Notes: generated by a model not told the origin, from the letters alone. A stretch of 64,000 bases of DNA from an uncultured Acetatifactor sp. (GCA_910586485.1 CAJUIA010000017.1:25057-89056), one strand, 5' to 3'. Positions 50,363 to 58,983 are shown, counted from the stretch's first letter. A program made the numbers and translations.

Positions 50363-50465
50363 AAAACAAAAGTTTTGCAATGTATTTTAAGGCGTGAGAG
50401 TCAAGCCTGATGCAGGAGAAGGGCGTCTAAAAGGGGCTTTTACTTTCGGCGGAATGAGAGGAAAT

Positions 50466-51998
50466 ATGTCTGATATGTACAGAGAAGAGGATGAGAATAA
50501 AGAGGTAGAAGCCATAGAAGAGGCGGACACCGAAGAGAAGGAGAGCAGCCGGGAGGAACGTCCCGACGCTTCCAGAACAAAAAATGCGGGGAAAAGCGAC
50601 AACAGTGAATATGAAGATGTGTGCTTTATCTGCCGCAGGCCTGAGAGTAAGGCGGGAAAGATGTTCAAGCTGCCCAACAATATTTGTGTCTGTGACGAAT
50701 GTATGCACAGGACCATGGATGCGGTCAGCCAGTTTGACTATCAGGGGATGTTGAATAATTCCCAGTTTCAAAAGGAGATGGACGAGCTCACCAGGCAGGG
50801 CGGATTTCCGAATATCAGCTTTGTGAATCTGGCAGACCTTCAGGGAGACGGGGGCATCCCCAATAAGCAAAAGCTGAAAAAAAAGAAAAAGGCAGAGAAG
50901 GCGCCGGCTTTAAATATCAGGGATATTCCCGCCCCTCATAAAATAAAGGCCAGTCTGGACGAGTATGTGGTGGGGCAGGAGCATGCCAAGAAGGTAATCT
51001 CCGTAGCGGTGTATAATCATTATAAGCGCGTTGCTACCAATACCATGGACGAAATCGAGATCGAAAAGTCAAATATGCTGATGATTGGTCCTACGGGCTG
51101 CGGTAAGACCTATCTGGTTAAGACGCTGGCAAGGCTGCTGGACGTGCCGCTTGCCATAGCGGATGCAACCTCCCTCACCGAAGCGGGCTATATCGGCGAC
51201 GATATTGAGTCTGTGGTGTCTAAGCTGCTGGCGGCTGCCGATAATGACGTGGAGAAGGCCGAGCGGGGAATCATTTTTATTGACGAGATCGACAAGATTG
51301 CTAAGAAAAAGAATACAAATACCAGAGACGTGAGCGGAGAGAGCGTACAGCAGGGGATGCTGAAGCTGTTGGAGGGCGCCGAGGTTGAGGTGCCGGTAGG
51401 TGCAAACAGCAAAAATGCTATGGTGCCCCTTGCCACAGTGAACACCAGGAATATTTTGTTTATCTGCGGCGGAGCCTTTCCGGACCTGGAGGATATTGTG
51501 AAGGAGCGCCTGACTAAGACAGCCTCCATCGGTTTTAATTCCGAGCTGAAGGATAAATACGACAAGGATAAAAACATTCTCTCAAAGGTAACGGTGGAGG
51601 ACATTAAAAAATTTGGCATGATTCCGGAGTTTATCGGACGTCTGCCCATCATCTATACCCTGGAGGGGCTGACCAAGGAGATGATGGTAAAAATTTTAAA
51701 GGAGCCGAAGAACGCCATTTTGAAGCAATATCAAAAGCTGCTGGAGCTGGACGAGGTAAAGCTGGAATTTTCCGATGAGGCGCTGGAGGCCATTGCGGAG
51801 AAGGCCATGGAACGGGATACCGGAGCCAGGGCGCTGCGTTCCATCATTGAGGATTTTATGCTGGATATTATGTATGAGATTCCCAAGGACGATAATATCG
51901 GCCGGGTGACGATCACCAGAGAATACATTGAGGGGAAGGGCGGACCCGTGATAGACATTCGGGGCGCTCAGATTCAGGGAATTGAAGAAAAGCAATGA
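50466..51998 (+). CDS. clpX: ClpX: ATP-dependent protease ATP-binding subunit
   Basis: 510 residues from the ATG at 50466 (AGAGGA upstream). The frame opens at 50394, but that part is the mRNA leader. An acidic extension (1-48) comes before the four-Cys zinc-binding domain (CFICRR...CVCDEC, about 52-80). The AAA+ module follows: Walker A GPTGCGKT (about 208), Walker B IIFIDEIDKIA, the pore loop GYIGDD-type motif and sensor-2 GARALRSIIEDF. Usual ClpX is about 420 residues; the extra length is the acidic N-terminus and a longer linker before the ATPase with a Lys-rich run. It unfolds tagged proteins for ClpP, which is not encoded in the window. A strong terminator follows. Confidence 0.93.
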   Translation: MSDMYREEDENKEVEAIEEADTEEKESSREERPDASRTKNAGKSDNSEYEDVCFICRRPESKAGKMFKLPNNICVCDECMHRTMDAVSQFDYQGMLNNSQFQKEMDELTRQGGFPNISFVNLADLQGDGGIPNKQKLKKKKKAEKAPALNIRDIPAPHKIKASLDEYVVGQEHAKKVISVAVYNHYKRVATNTMDEIEIEKSNMLMIGPTGCGKTYLVKTLARLLDVPLAIADATSLTEAGYIGDDIESVVSKLLAAADNDVEKAERGIIFIDEIDKIAKKKNTNTRDVSGESVQQGMLKLLEGAEVEVPVGANSKNAMVPLATVNTRNILFICGGAFPDLEDIVKERLTKTASIGFNSELKDKYDKDKNILSKVTVEDIKKFGMIPEFIGRLPIIYTLEGLTKEMMVKILKEPKNAILKQYQKLLELDEVKLEFSDEALEAIAEKAMERDTGARALRSIIEDFMLDIMYEIPKDDNIGRVTITREYIEGKGGPVIDIRGAQIQGIEEKQ

Positions 51999-52007
51999 CA
52001 GCAAGGG

Positions 52008-52042
52008 CAGGGCGTTTCACCGCAGGGTGAGCGCCCTGTTTT
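52008..52042 (+). terminator. intrinsic terminator of clpX
   Basis: CAGGGCG (52008-52014) pairs with CGCCCTG (52032-52038), with inner TTCACC/GGTGA pairing, followed by TTTT. Confidence 0.85.
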
Positions 52043-52072
52043 AGGTTATTTGTCTGGCGGCAAATTTTTTGC

Positions 52073-52129
52073 TTGACAAATGAGCAGCATATGATATGAT
52101 ATACATATGAACAGTTATTCAAGTGTTCA
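52073..52129 (+). promoter_or_regulatory. promoter with ArsR/SmtB-type metal-responsive operator
   Basis: TTGACA (52073-52078), 16-bp spacer, TATGAT (52095-52100), then TGAA-N6-TTCA (52108-52121) inside ATATGAACAGTTATTCA, followed by a second TGTTCA half-site. This arrangement is the typical operator of SmtB/CzrA/CadC repressors, which release DNA on binding Zn or Cd. The repressor gene is not in the window. Confidence 0.65.
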
Positions 52130-52155
52130 ATAAAAGTATAAAGGAGAGAATGACT

Positions 52156-52377
52156 ATGAAAAAGACCTATAAGATTGAGGTTGACTGCGCAAACTGTGCA
52201 TTAAAGATGGAAGAGGCGGCAAAAAAGACAGAGGGAGTTCTGGATACTACGGTCAGCTTTATGACCCAGAAGATGAAGGTGGAGTTTGCAGAGGGTGCGG
52301 ATGAAAAGAAAGTCATGCAGGCAGTTCGAAAGGCATGTAAGAAGGTCGAGGATGATTGTGAGATTTTCCTGGACTAG
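52156..52377 (+). CDS. small heavy-metal-associated (HMA) domain protein
   Basis: 73 residues from the ATG at 52156 (AAGGAG 9 bp upstream). It is a single HMA domain: KKTYKIEVDCANCALKMEEAA, with the metal-binding CxxC as Cys-Ala-Asn-Cys, and a typical ferredoxin-like beta-alpha-beta pattern ending in a second strand with KMKVEF. The form with an Asp before the first Cys (DCANC) is common beside zinc/cadmium P-type ATPases that lack their own N-terminal HMA domain, as is the case for the next gene. It probably hands metal to that pump in the cytoplasm. It is the first gene of the metal-responsive operon. Confidence 0.85.
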   Translation: MKKTYKIEVDCANCALKMEEAAKKTEGVLDTTVSFMTQKMKVEFAEGADEKKVMQAVRKACKKVEDDCEIFLD

Positions 52378-52401
52378 AAATGCCTGAAGTGGAGGATTGT
52401 T

Positions 52402-54417
52402 ATGACGAAAAAGCAAAAAAACGTATTTATCAGGATTATGATTGCCGCCGCTCTGATGGTGATCCTGCATTTTGTGGAGGTGTCAGGGCTTGCCCGCTTC
52501 GTCCTGTATCTGATTCCCTATTTTGTGATCGGCTGGGATATTTTACGCAAGGCTGTGCTGGGTATGATACACGGCAAGCTTTTTGATGAGAATTTCCTGA
52601 TGGCAGTGGCTACAGTAGGCGCCATGCTGCTGGGAGTCTACAACGAGGTTCAGGGTCTTGAGGGAGAATTTGCCGAAGGCGTGGCGGTTATGCTGTTTTA
52701 TCAGATCGGCGAGCTGTTCCAGTCGGTAGCCGTAGGGAAAAGCCGCCAAAATATCAGCGCCCTTATGGATATTCGTCCGGATTATGCCAATGTAGAGAAT
52801 GAAAACGGCGGCCTTGAGCAGGTGGATCCGGAGGATGTTGAGATAGGAAGAATCATCGTGGTGCAGCCGGGGGAAAAGATACCCATAGACGGTATTGTGG
52901 TAGAAGGCAGTTCCACCTTGAATACTGCCGCTCTTACCGGCGAGAGCATACCCAGAGAGGTAGAGGCCGGTGTGGAGGTCATCAGCGGCTGTGTGAATAT
53001 GAGCGGTCTTTTAAAGGTCAGGACCACAAAGGAATTCGGCGAATCCACGGTTTCTAAAATATTGGACCTGGTGGAAAATTCCAGCATGAAAAAGGCCAGA
53101 ACAGAGAATTTTATTACCAAGTTTGCCAAATATTACACGCCGGTGGTTTGCGGCGGCGCCCTTGTCCTTGCAGTGCTTCCATCAGTGATAAATTTGCTCA
53201 TGGGGCAGCCTGCCGGCTGGAGTACCTGGATCATCAGGGCCTTGACCTTTCTGGTTATCAGCTGTCCCTGTGCTTTGGTTATATCCATTCCTTTAAGCTT
53301 TTTCGGCGGAATCGGCGGCGCTTCCTCCTGCGGGATACTGATCAAGGGGTCCAATTATCTGGAGGCACTTGCGCAGACAAAGTATGTGGTCTTTGACAAG
53401 ACGGGCACTCTGACAAAAGGCGTATTTCAGGTGACAGAGGTCTGTCCGGACAAGAGCTGGCAGGAGTCACTGGCGGTTAAGGAAATGGGGCTCATGGAGA
53501 ATGAGGATACGGTGGAATCTGGAGCCGCGGACAGCGGAGGCATGAAGCATGGGGGGGCGAAGAGCGCAGAAAAGCTGCTGTTGGAATATGCCGCCTATGC
53601 GGAAAGTTATTCGAATCATCCTATTTCCAGGAGCCTGAAGGAGGCATACGGACGGGAAATAGACCAGAGCAGAGTGAGTAATGTGGAGGAAATCAGCGGT
53701 CATGGGGTGACGGCGCTGGTGAACGGCCGGCAGGCAGCGGCGGGAAATGCAAGACTCATGGAGAAGCTGGGGCTGTCCGTGACGGAGAACAGTGCTGCCG
53801 GTACGATAGTGCATGTGGCTGTGGACGGCATTTATGCAGGCTTTATTCTGATTTCCGACATGGTAAAGGAGCAGTCTCAGGCAGCAATCGCGGCGCTGAA
53901 GGCCTCAGGGATAAAGAAGACGGTGATGCTCACCGGAGACAGCCGGAATGCTGCGGAGCGCGTAGGGGGGCAGCTGGGGCTGGATCAGGTGAAAAGCGAA
54001 CTGCTTCCCGGCGATAAGGTGGAGGCGGTGGAAGAACTGCTGGCGGAAAAAAATAGTGGAGAAAAGCTTGTCTTTGTGGGAGACGGAATCAATGACGCGC
54101 CCGTGCTTTCCAGAGCGGACATCGGGGTGGCCATGGGGGCTTTAGGGTCTGACGCGGCTATCGAGGCGGCCGACATTGTGCTTATGGATGACGACCCCAT
54201 GAAGCTGGCTTTGGCTATAAGAATTTCCAGGAAGTGCCTGCGGGTGGTTTATGAGAACATTGTGTTTGCGCTGGCGGTAAAGGCGGTGTGTCTGGTGCTG
54301 GGTGCGCTGGGGATTGCCAATATGTGGCTTGCCATTTTTGCGGATGTGGGCGTGATGGTGATTGCAGTGCTGAATGCGATCCGGTGCTTAAAAGTTCACG
54401 TTTCGGGCGGATGCTGA
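52402..54417 (+). CDS. heavy-metal-translocating P1B-type ATPase (Zn/Cd/Pb type)
   Basis: 671 residues, GGAGG upstream. No N-terminal HMA domain; that function is supplied by the 73-residue protein encoded just before. Six or more membrane spans include the metal-site motif SCPCALVIS (about 287-295). The actuator motif LTGESIP, the phosphorylation motif DKTGTLTKG (about 332) and the hinge GDGINDAP (about 560) are all intact. A Gly/Lys-rich loop after the phosphorylation site is longer than usual. CPC with an HMA partner of the DCxxC type suggests efflux of Zn(II), Cd(II) or Pb(II) rather than copper. The operator upstream agrees with this. Confidence 0.9.
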   Translation: MTKKQKNVFIRIMIAAALMVILHFVEVSGLARFVLYLIPYFVIGWDILRKAVLGMIHGKLFDENFLMAVATVGAMLLGVYNEVQGLEGEFAEGVAVMLFYQIGELFQSVAVGKSRQNISALMDIRPDYANVENENGGLEQVDPEDVEIGRIIVVQPGEKIPIDGIVVEGSSTLNTAALTGESIPREVEAGVEVISGCVNMSGLLKVRTTKEFGESTVSKILDLVENSSMKKARTENFITKFAKYYTPVVCGGALVLAVLPSVINLLMGQPAGWSTWIIRALTFLVISCPCALVISIPLSFFGGIGGASSCGILIKGSNYLEALAQTKYVVFDKTGTLTKGVFQVTEVCPDKSWQESLAVKEMGLMENEDTVESGAADSGGMKHGGAKSAEKLLLEYAAYAESYSNHPISRSLKEAYGREIDQSRVSNVEEISGHGVTALVNGRQAAAGNARLMEKLGLSVTENSAAGTIVHVAVDGIYAGFILISDMVKEQSQAAIAALKASGIKKTVMLTGDSRNAAERVGGQLGLDQVKSELLPGDKVEAVEELLAEKNSGEKLVFVGDGINDAPVLSRADIGVAMGALGSDAAIEAADIVLMDDDPMKLALAIRISRKCLRVVYENIVFALAVKAVCLVLGALGIANMWLAIFADVGVMVIAVLNAIRCLKVHVSGGC

Positions 54418-54446
54418 ATACTATGGTTAGTAAGAGGTGAAAAAAG

Positions 54447-55223
54447 ATGAAAGAGTTTGCAGTGATCGGAATTCCCTTTTTGGGAACAACCCTGGGGGCA
54501 GCGACAGTTTTCCTGATGAAGCGGGAAATGAACGCCAAACTGGAGAAGCTGCTGCTGGGATTTGCATCCGGCGTGATGATTGCCGCATCCATCTGGTCCC
54601 TTTTGATACCCGCCATTGAAATGACGGAGACGCAGGGGGGCCGGCCCTGGCTCCCTGCCACAGTGGGATTCTTGCTTGGCATGGGGTTTCTTCTGCTGCT
54701 TGACAGTCTTGTGCCTCATATTCATATTGACAGCAGCCGGCCTGAGGGAGTAAAATCTAAACTCAAGAAGACTACCATGCTGGTGATGGCTGTTACGCTG
54801 CACAATCTGCCGGAAGGGATGGCGGTAGGCGTAACGCTTGCGGCGGCCATGATGGATAACACGGGGATCGCCATGGCGGGGGCCCTGACTCTGGCGGTGG
54901 GAATTGCTATTCAGAATTTCCCGGAGGGAGCCATCATTTCCATGCCCCTGCGCAGTGCGGGAGCTTCCCGGAGGAAGGCCTTCTGGTACGGAGTGCTGTC
55001 GGGCATTGTAGAGCCGGTGGGGGCTGTGGTGACGGTTCTGCTGGCATCCCGCGTGGTGCCTATCCTGCCTTACCTGCTGGCCTTTGCGGCGGGAGCCATG
55101 ATTTATGTGGTGGTGGAGGAACTGATTCCGGAGTCCCAGTCAGGAGAGCATACAAATATCGGCACGATTGGCGTAGCGGCCGGTTTTGCATTGATGATGG
55201 TGCTGGATGTAGCGTTAGGTTAA
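54447..55223 (+). CDS. ZIP family metal transporter (ZupT-like)
   Basis: 258 residues, AAGAGGTG upstream, 29 bp after the pump gene. Seven to eight membrane helices. The conserved helix IV and V motifs are HNLPEGMAVGV and NFPEGAIISMPL, whose His, Asn and Glu residues form the metal site. A His-containing loop lies between helices III and IV (PHIHIDSSRPEG). ZIP proteins usually bring Zn(II) or other divalent metals into the cytoplasm, so its place behind an efflux pump in the same operon is notable. Some GufA-subfamily bacterial members may move metal outwards or balance it. Confidence 0.88.
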   Translation: MKEFAVIGIPFLGTTLGAATVFLMKREMNAKLEKLLLGFASGVMIAASIWSLLIPAIEMTETQGGRPWLPATVGFLLGMGFLLLLDSLVPHIHIDSSRPEGVKSKLKKTTMLVMAVTLHNLPEGMAVGVTLAAAMMDNTGIAMAGALTLAVGIAIQNFPEGAIISMPLRSAGASRRKAFWYGVLSGIVEPVGAVVTVLLASRVVPILPYLLAFAAGAMIYVVVEELIPESQSGEHTNIGTIGVAAGFALMMVLDVALG

Positions 55224-55250
55224 TGTGAGAACGAAATTTAGGGGTATTAC

Positions 55251-55982
55251 ATGAGATTGATAATCATACGGCATGGGGATCCCGATTATGAGGCGGATTC
55301 CCTGACAGAAAAGGGCTGGCGGGAGGCGGAACTGCTGGCGGAACGGATTGCAAAGCTTGAGGTGAAGGCTTTTTATGTGTCTCCACTTGGCAGGGCCAGG
55401 GATACCGCATCCCTGACTCTGCGGAGGATGGAGCGCAGAGCGGTGGAATGTGACTGGCTGCGGGAGTTTCCCTCTCAGATTTGCCGGCCGGATGTGCAGG
55501 GCGGAAAGACGATTGCCTGGGACTGGCTGCCGGAGGACTGGACGGCAGACGAGAGATATTTTGACCGGAATCAATGGTGTGAGACGGAAATCATGCGTGA
55601 GGGCAGGGTGGGCGAAATGTACCGTTATGTGACGGAGAGCTTTGACGCGCTGCTGGCAGAGCATGGCTATGTGCGCGAGGGAGAATGCTACCGTGCGGTA
55701 AAGCCTAATCGGGATACCTTCGTATTTTTCTGCCATTTCGGTGTGGAGTGCGTGCTGCTGTCTCATTTGATGGGAATTTCGCCCATGCCCCTCTGGCATA
55801 ATACCTGTGCCGCCCCGTCGGCAGTGACTACTGTTTATACCGAGGAACGCCGGCAGGGCAGGGCATCCTTTCGAATCAACGCCTTTGCCGATATTTCTCA
55901 TTTATATGCGGCAGGGGAGGAACCGGCGTTTGCCGCCAGATTTTGTGAGACTTATGATGACAATACGGAGAGGCACGACTGA
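55251..55982 (+). CDS. histidine phosphatase family protein (phosphoglycerate mutase-like)
   Basis: 243 residues, AGGGG upstream. It begins RLIIIRHGDPDYEADSLTEKG, with the phospho-acceptor His in RHG (about residue 8). A second catalytic His is in FFCHFGVE (about 164), and the conserved acidic residue lies between. Family members remove phosphate from small molecules, sugars or proteins; sequence alone does not name the substrate. It overlaps nothing and is followed 20 bp later by a small gene, probably on the same transcript. Confidence 0.85.
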   Translation: MRLIIIRHGDPDYEADSLTEKGWREAELLAERIAKLEVKAFYVSPLGRARDTASLTLRRMERRAVECDWLREFPSQICRPDVQGGKTIAWDWLPEDWTADERYFDRNQWCETEIMREGRVGEMYRYVTESFDALLAEHGYVREGECYRAVKPNRDTFVFFCHFGVECVLLSHLMGISPMPLWHNTCAAPSAVTTVYTEERRQGRASFRINAFADISHLYAAGEEPAFAARFCETYDDNTERHD

Positions 55983-56002
55983 GCAGAAGGGAGAAAGCAG
56001 AA

Positions 56003-56254
56003 ATGTTGGAATTTAAGTATGACACCCAGCTTTTGATTGAAGGTCAGGATCTGGACGAGGATGAGATCAACGATTACATTACGGATCATTTTAAGGGAGA
56101 TTGTCTGCTGGCAGTGGGAGACGAGGAATTGATTAAGATTCATTTCCATACCAATGAGCCCTGGAAGCTGTTGGAATACTGTGCTTCCCTGGGAGAAATA
56201 TACGACATTGTCATCGAGGATATGGACAGGCAGTCAAGAGGCCTGAAGGGATAA
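56003..56254 (+). CDS. short protein like the C-terminal part of FakA/YloV-type kinases
   Basis: 83 residues, AAGGGAG upstream. The order FKYDTQLLIEG, GDCLLAVGDEELIKIHFHTNEPWKLLEYCASLGE and IVIEDM matches the C-terminal DAK2-associated region of YloV/FakA (where GD-L-VVGDD-LIKVHVHTN-P and a following helix occur). The kinase part is absent, and no stop-split partner lies upstream, so it is a stand-alone form and not a fragment of a broken neighbour. FakA is the fatty acid kinase that works with DegV-type FakB proteins. The function of the free-standing domain is unknown. A terminator follows 20 bp after the stop. Confidence 0.65.
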   Translation: MLEFKYDTQLLIEGQDLDEDEINDYITDHFKGDCLLAVGDEELIKIHFHTNEPWKLLEYCASLGEIYDIVIEDMDRQSRGLKG

Positions 56255-56273
56255 GCAGGAAGTCACATTTTTC

Positions 56274-56313
56274 CCTCTTTCGCGTAAGATAAACAAAGCG
56301 AAAGAGGTTTTTT
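56274..56313 (+). terminator. intrinsic terminator immediately ahead of the S8 protease gene
   Basis: CCTCTTTCGC (56274-56283) pairs with GCGAAAGAGG (56298-56307), followed by six T. The 3' arm AAAGAGG is also the only ribosome binding site for the start at 56319, so the same hairpin can end transcription and hide the site. Confidence 0.8.
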
Positions 56314-56318
56314 GTTTT

Positions 56319-58037
56319 ATGGCATGCCGGGACAGCATTCTTTCCAATGAATACTTTGACGTGATTACGGACTATGCCGTGAGCCGTTTTCCGGAGGAAC
56401 GGGGAGCAGCCTGTTATATCGGTATAGAGGATTATTACAATATTGTTTACCTGAACAGGCAGGCCTTACCCGATCCCAACGATTATTATTTTGACCACAG
56501 AGCCATGCCAAAGCTTTACGGGCTGATGCAGGACTCGGAGGCCGGGGCCGCTTCCTTTGATCCCAGCAGCCTTATTATCAGCGGTATAACCCAGGTACAG
56601 CGGCCGCCCTTAAGCCTTACGGGCCAGGGGTGCATAATTGTATTGATTGATACGGGCATTGATTATACCAGCCCTGCATTTCGCAATCCAGACGGCAGTA
56701 GCCGTATCCTTGCCATATGGGATCAAACCATACAGACGGGGACGGCTCCGGAGGGACTTTTTTTCGGCAGTGAATACAGCCAGGAAGACATTAATCGGGC
56801 GCTGCAGTCGGAAGACCCATATGAAATCGTGCCCAGCAGAGATGAAAACGGGCATGGCAGCGACCTTGCGGCCGTGGCAGCCGGCAGTATCCTTGATAAT
56901 GGCATGAATTATATGGGGGCGGCGCCGGAAGCAGATATTGTGGTGGTAAAGCTGAAGGAATGTAAAGATTATTTCCGTGAGTTTTATTTGATTCCCCGAA
57001 GCGTACCAGCATATCAGGAAAACGATATTATGCTGGGGGTTATGTACGGGAACCGATTTGCAATCGCATATGAAAGACCGGTCGTATATTGCATCGGACT
57101 TGGAACCAACTATGGAGATCACAGCGGCAGCTCCGCGCTGTCACGTTATCTGGATGCTCTGGCGGTAAGGCGCAGCCGGGCGGTGGTCGTCTGCGGCGGT
57201 AATGAGGGAAATGCAGCCCATCATTATCAGGGCAACCTGAACAGTCCGGAAAGTGCGGGTGTGGGCAGGGAAGTGGTAGAGGTCAGGGTGGGCCAGGAAT
57301 CGGATGGATTTTTGATGCAGATTTGGGGAAACCTGCCGGATATTTTTACGGTTTCGGTGCGCTCTCCCGGAGGTGAGACCATTCCGCCCATCCGCTTAGG
57401 GGTGCCGGATATTATTACTTACGGATTTATCTATGAACGCACAAAAGTCACGGTTGCCGGGGTACTGGTGGAGCCTTTCTCCGGAGAGGAACTGATTACC
57501 ATGAGGATACAGGCGCCTACTGCCGGAATCTGGACCTTTACCGTGGAGCCGGTGAGAGGAATAAGCAACGGACGCTTCAATATATGGCTGCCGGTCAGGC
57601 AGTTTCTGAATGCGGAGGCGGTCTTTTTAAAGCCGACTCCCTATATTACTCTGACAGAGCCTGCAATGGCCACGGACGTAATCAGCGTATCTACCTATGA
57701 CGGGGCCGGCAAAAGCTTTTATATCGAGTCGGGCAGGGGATTTACCCGAACAGGAGAGATTAACCCAGCGTTTGCCGCTCCGGGAGTGAATATTTCCGTA
57801 CTTAGGGGAAGGCAGACAGGCAGCAGCTATGCCGCAGCCATTACGGCAGGCGCGGTGGCTCAGTTTATGCAGTGGGCGGTGGTGGAGGGAAATAATCCAC
57901 TGGTGGAAAGCCGGGAGATCAAAAACTATTTTATTCGGGGTGCGGCCAGAAATTATGACATGACCTATCCTAATCGGGAGTGGGGCTACGGCCAGCTGGA
58001 CATCCAGGGAACCTTTGACGTGATGATCGGGGTGTGA
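56319..58037 (+). CDS. S8 family subtilisin-like serine protease (Csp-like)
   Basis: 572 residues. The subtilase triad is intact: Asp in VLIDTGIDY (about 109), His in NGHGSDLAA (about 180) and Ser in GSSYAAAITAG (about 504). A long insertion (about 320-460) between His and Ser forms a beta-rich jelly-roll-like region as in CspB-type proteases. There is no signal peptide and no membrane span, and the N-terminal part (1-85) is short. Csp proteases of Clostridia activate the germination lytic enzyme SleC in spores; many Lachnospiraceae have several related subtilases, some with other roles. Nothing nearby marks it as a germination gene. Its start lies just behind a terminator hairpin. Confidence 0.82.
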   Translation: MACRDSILSNEYFDVITDYAVSRFPEERGAACYIGIEDYYNIVYLNRQALPDPNDYYFDHRAMPKLYGLMQDSEAGAASFDPSSLIISGITQVQRPPLSLTGQGCIIVLIDTGIDYTSPAFRNPDGSSRILAIWDQTIQTGTAPEGLFFGSEYSQEDINRALQSEDPYEIVPSRDENGHGSDLAAVAAGSILDNGMNYMGAAPEADIVVVKLKECKDYFREFYLIPRSVPAYQENDIMLGVMYGNRFAIAYERPVVYCIGLGTNYGDHSGSSALSRYLDALAVRRSRAVVVCGGNEGNAAHHYQGNLNSPESAGVGREVVEVRVGQESDGFLMQIWGNLPDIFTVSVRSPGGETIPPIRLGVPDIITYGFIYERTKVTVAGVLVEPFSGEELITMRIQAPTAGIWTFTVEPVRGISNGRFNIWLPVRQFLNAEAVFLKPTPYITLTEPAMATDVISVSTYDGAGKSFYIESGRGFTRTGEINPAFAAPGVNISVLRGRQTGSSYAAAITAGAVAQFMQWAVVEGNNPLVESREIKNYFIRGAARNYDMTYPNREWGYGQLDIQGTFDVMIGV

Positions 58038-58063
58038 ACAGCTTATGACGCCGAATTTAGCGC

Positions 58064-58092
58064 TTGCAAGCAGTCGTAAACTGATATATAGT
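58064..58092 (+). promoter_or_regulatory. promoter of the acyltransferase-like gene
   Basis: TTGCAA (58064-58069), 17-bp spacer, TATAGT (58087-58092), 54 bp before the ATG at 58147. Confidence 0.65.
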
Positions 58093-58146
58093 AATACGTG
58101 TTGATGAAATCGCGGTTTTTCCGGAGAATTAGCGGAGAGGAACATT

Positions 58147-58983
58147 ATGAAAACAATGGAGCTGGTCAGGCTGCTGGAAATTCCTGAAGGAGTGGAAAAG
58201 CAGCTGGCCGATTATGAAAATGGCAGGGATACTGAAATTTCGGGTGATTTGACCGGGAAAATTTTAAAGCGCAGTCAATGGGATGAGGGCATTCAAGAGC
58301 TGCAGGCAGTGCTGGGAGATGATCCGGCAGGAATCAAAATATTGTGGGAGCTGCTGCATATTGTCAGTACGTATTCTTATGGTGAATATGTAAAACGTGG
58401 AATTTCGGATGAGATATTTATTGCTACCATGAAATTTTGCACCAGGTTTTTGCAGGAACACTTCAAGACTTATCAGGATTATAAGTTTGAAAAGGCATGG
58501 TGGTTTCCGCGTCAGGTTTCCCTGTGCGAGTATCGGATCGGGGCATTGGAGTATGAACTTGTTGACGGTGAAGAGAGAGAAATCGAGATCCATATTCCGT
58601 CGGATGCTGATCTGAGAAAAGAATCCGTTGCCTGTTCGCTAAAGGAATTTGATGAGTTTCTTGGAAAATATTATCCTGAATGGGAAAATGTCAGCAAGAC
58701 ATGTAACACATGGATGTTAATGCCGGAATTAAAGGAATTCTTAAAAGAAGATTCCAATATCATTGCATTCCAGAATTTATTTGAAATTGACAGGATAGAT
58801 TATGATGCAGTCTGGTATATGGGATGGATTTTTCCGGGAATTGAAAGGATTGACGAAAATTTACCTGAAGGAACTACGCTTCAGCGGAACATAAAAAAGT
58901 ATCTGCTGGAGGGGAAAAAATTTGGGGTTGCAAAGGGGCACTTATTCCGTGGGGCTGGGGAAGCCCATGGGACGGAAGCTTGA
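58147..58983 (+). CDS. GNAT-like acyltransferase domain protein (DUF5596-like)
   Basis: 278 residues, GGAGAGGAA upstream. The N-terminal 120 residues are helical (LVRLLEIPEGVEKQLADYE). From about 130 a GNAT-like C-terminal region follows, with IGALEYELVDGEEREIEIHIPSDADL, then CNTWMLMPELKEFL and SNIIAFQNLFEI. This order fits proteins annotated as acyltransferase domain-containing (NAT_N plus GNAT_C, DUF5596) in Clostridia; I recall the pattern and have not searched. The substrate is unknown. It is followed 49 bp later by the ABC-F gene and may share its transcript. Base composition here is more A+T rich than in the glycan region. Confidence 0.55.
   Translation: MKTMELVRLLEIPEGVEKQLADYENGRDTEISGDLTGKILKRSQWDEGIQELQAVLGDDPAGIKILWELLHIVSTYSYGEYVKRGISDEIFIATMKFCTRFLQEHFKTYQDYKFEKAWWFPRQVSLCEYRIGALEYELVDGEEREIEIHIPSDADLRKESVACSLKEFDEFLGKYYPEWENVSKTCNTWMLMPELKEFLKEDSNIIAFQNLFEIDRIDYDAVWYMGWIFPGIERIDENLPEGTTLQRNIKKYLLEGKKFGVAKGHLFRGAGEAHGTEA

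Larger units (their letters stand above)
50073..50465. other. 393-bp intergenic region with two hairpins and the clpX promoter
   Basis: No gene seen. From left to right: a 12-bp-stem hairpin (50130-50162, GTGCAGGG/CCCTGCAC) that may end the coiled-coil gene, a perfect 11-bp inverted repeat at 50246-50271, the clpX promoter at 50334-50362 and a leader of about 95 nt. Confidence 0.6.

Noticed and set aside
53550..53557. Seven-G run in the P-type ATPase gene as a second slippage switch
   Set aside because: The frame is intact through the run, and seven-base runs also occur at about 17060 and 46610 in intact genes, so there is no sign of switching.
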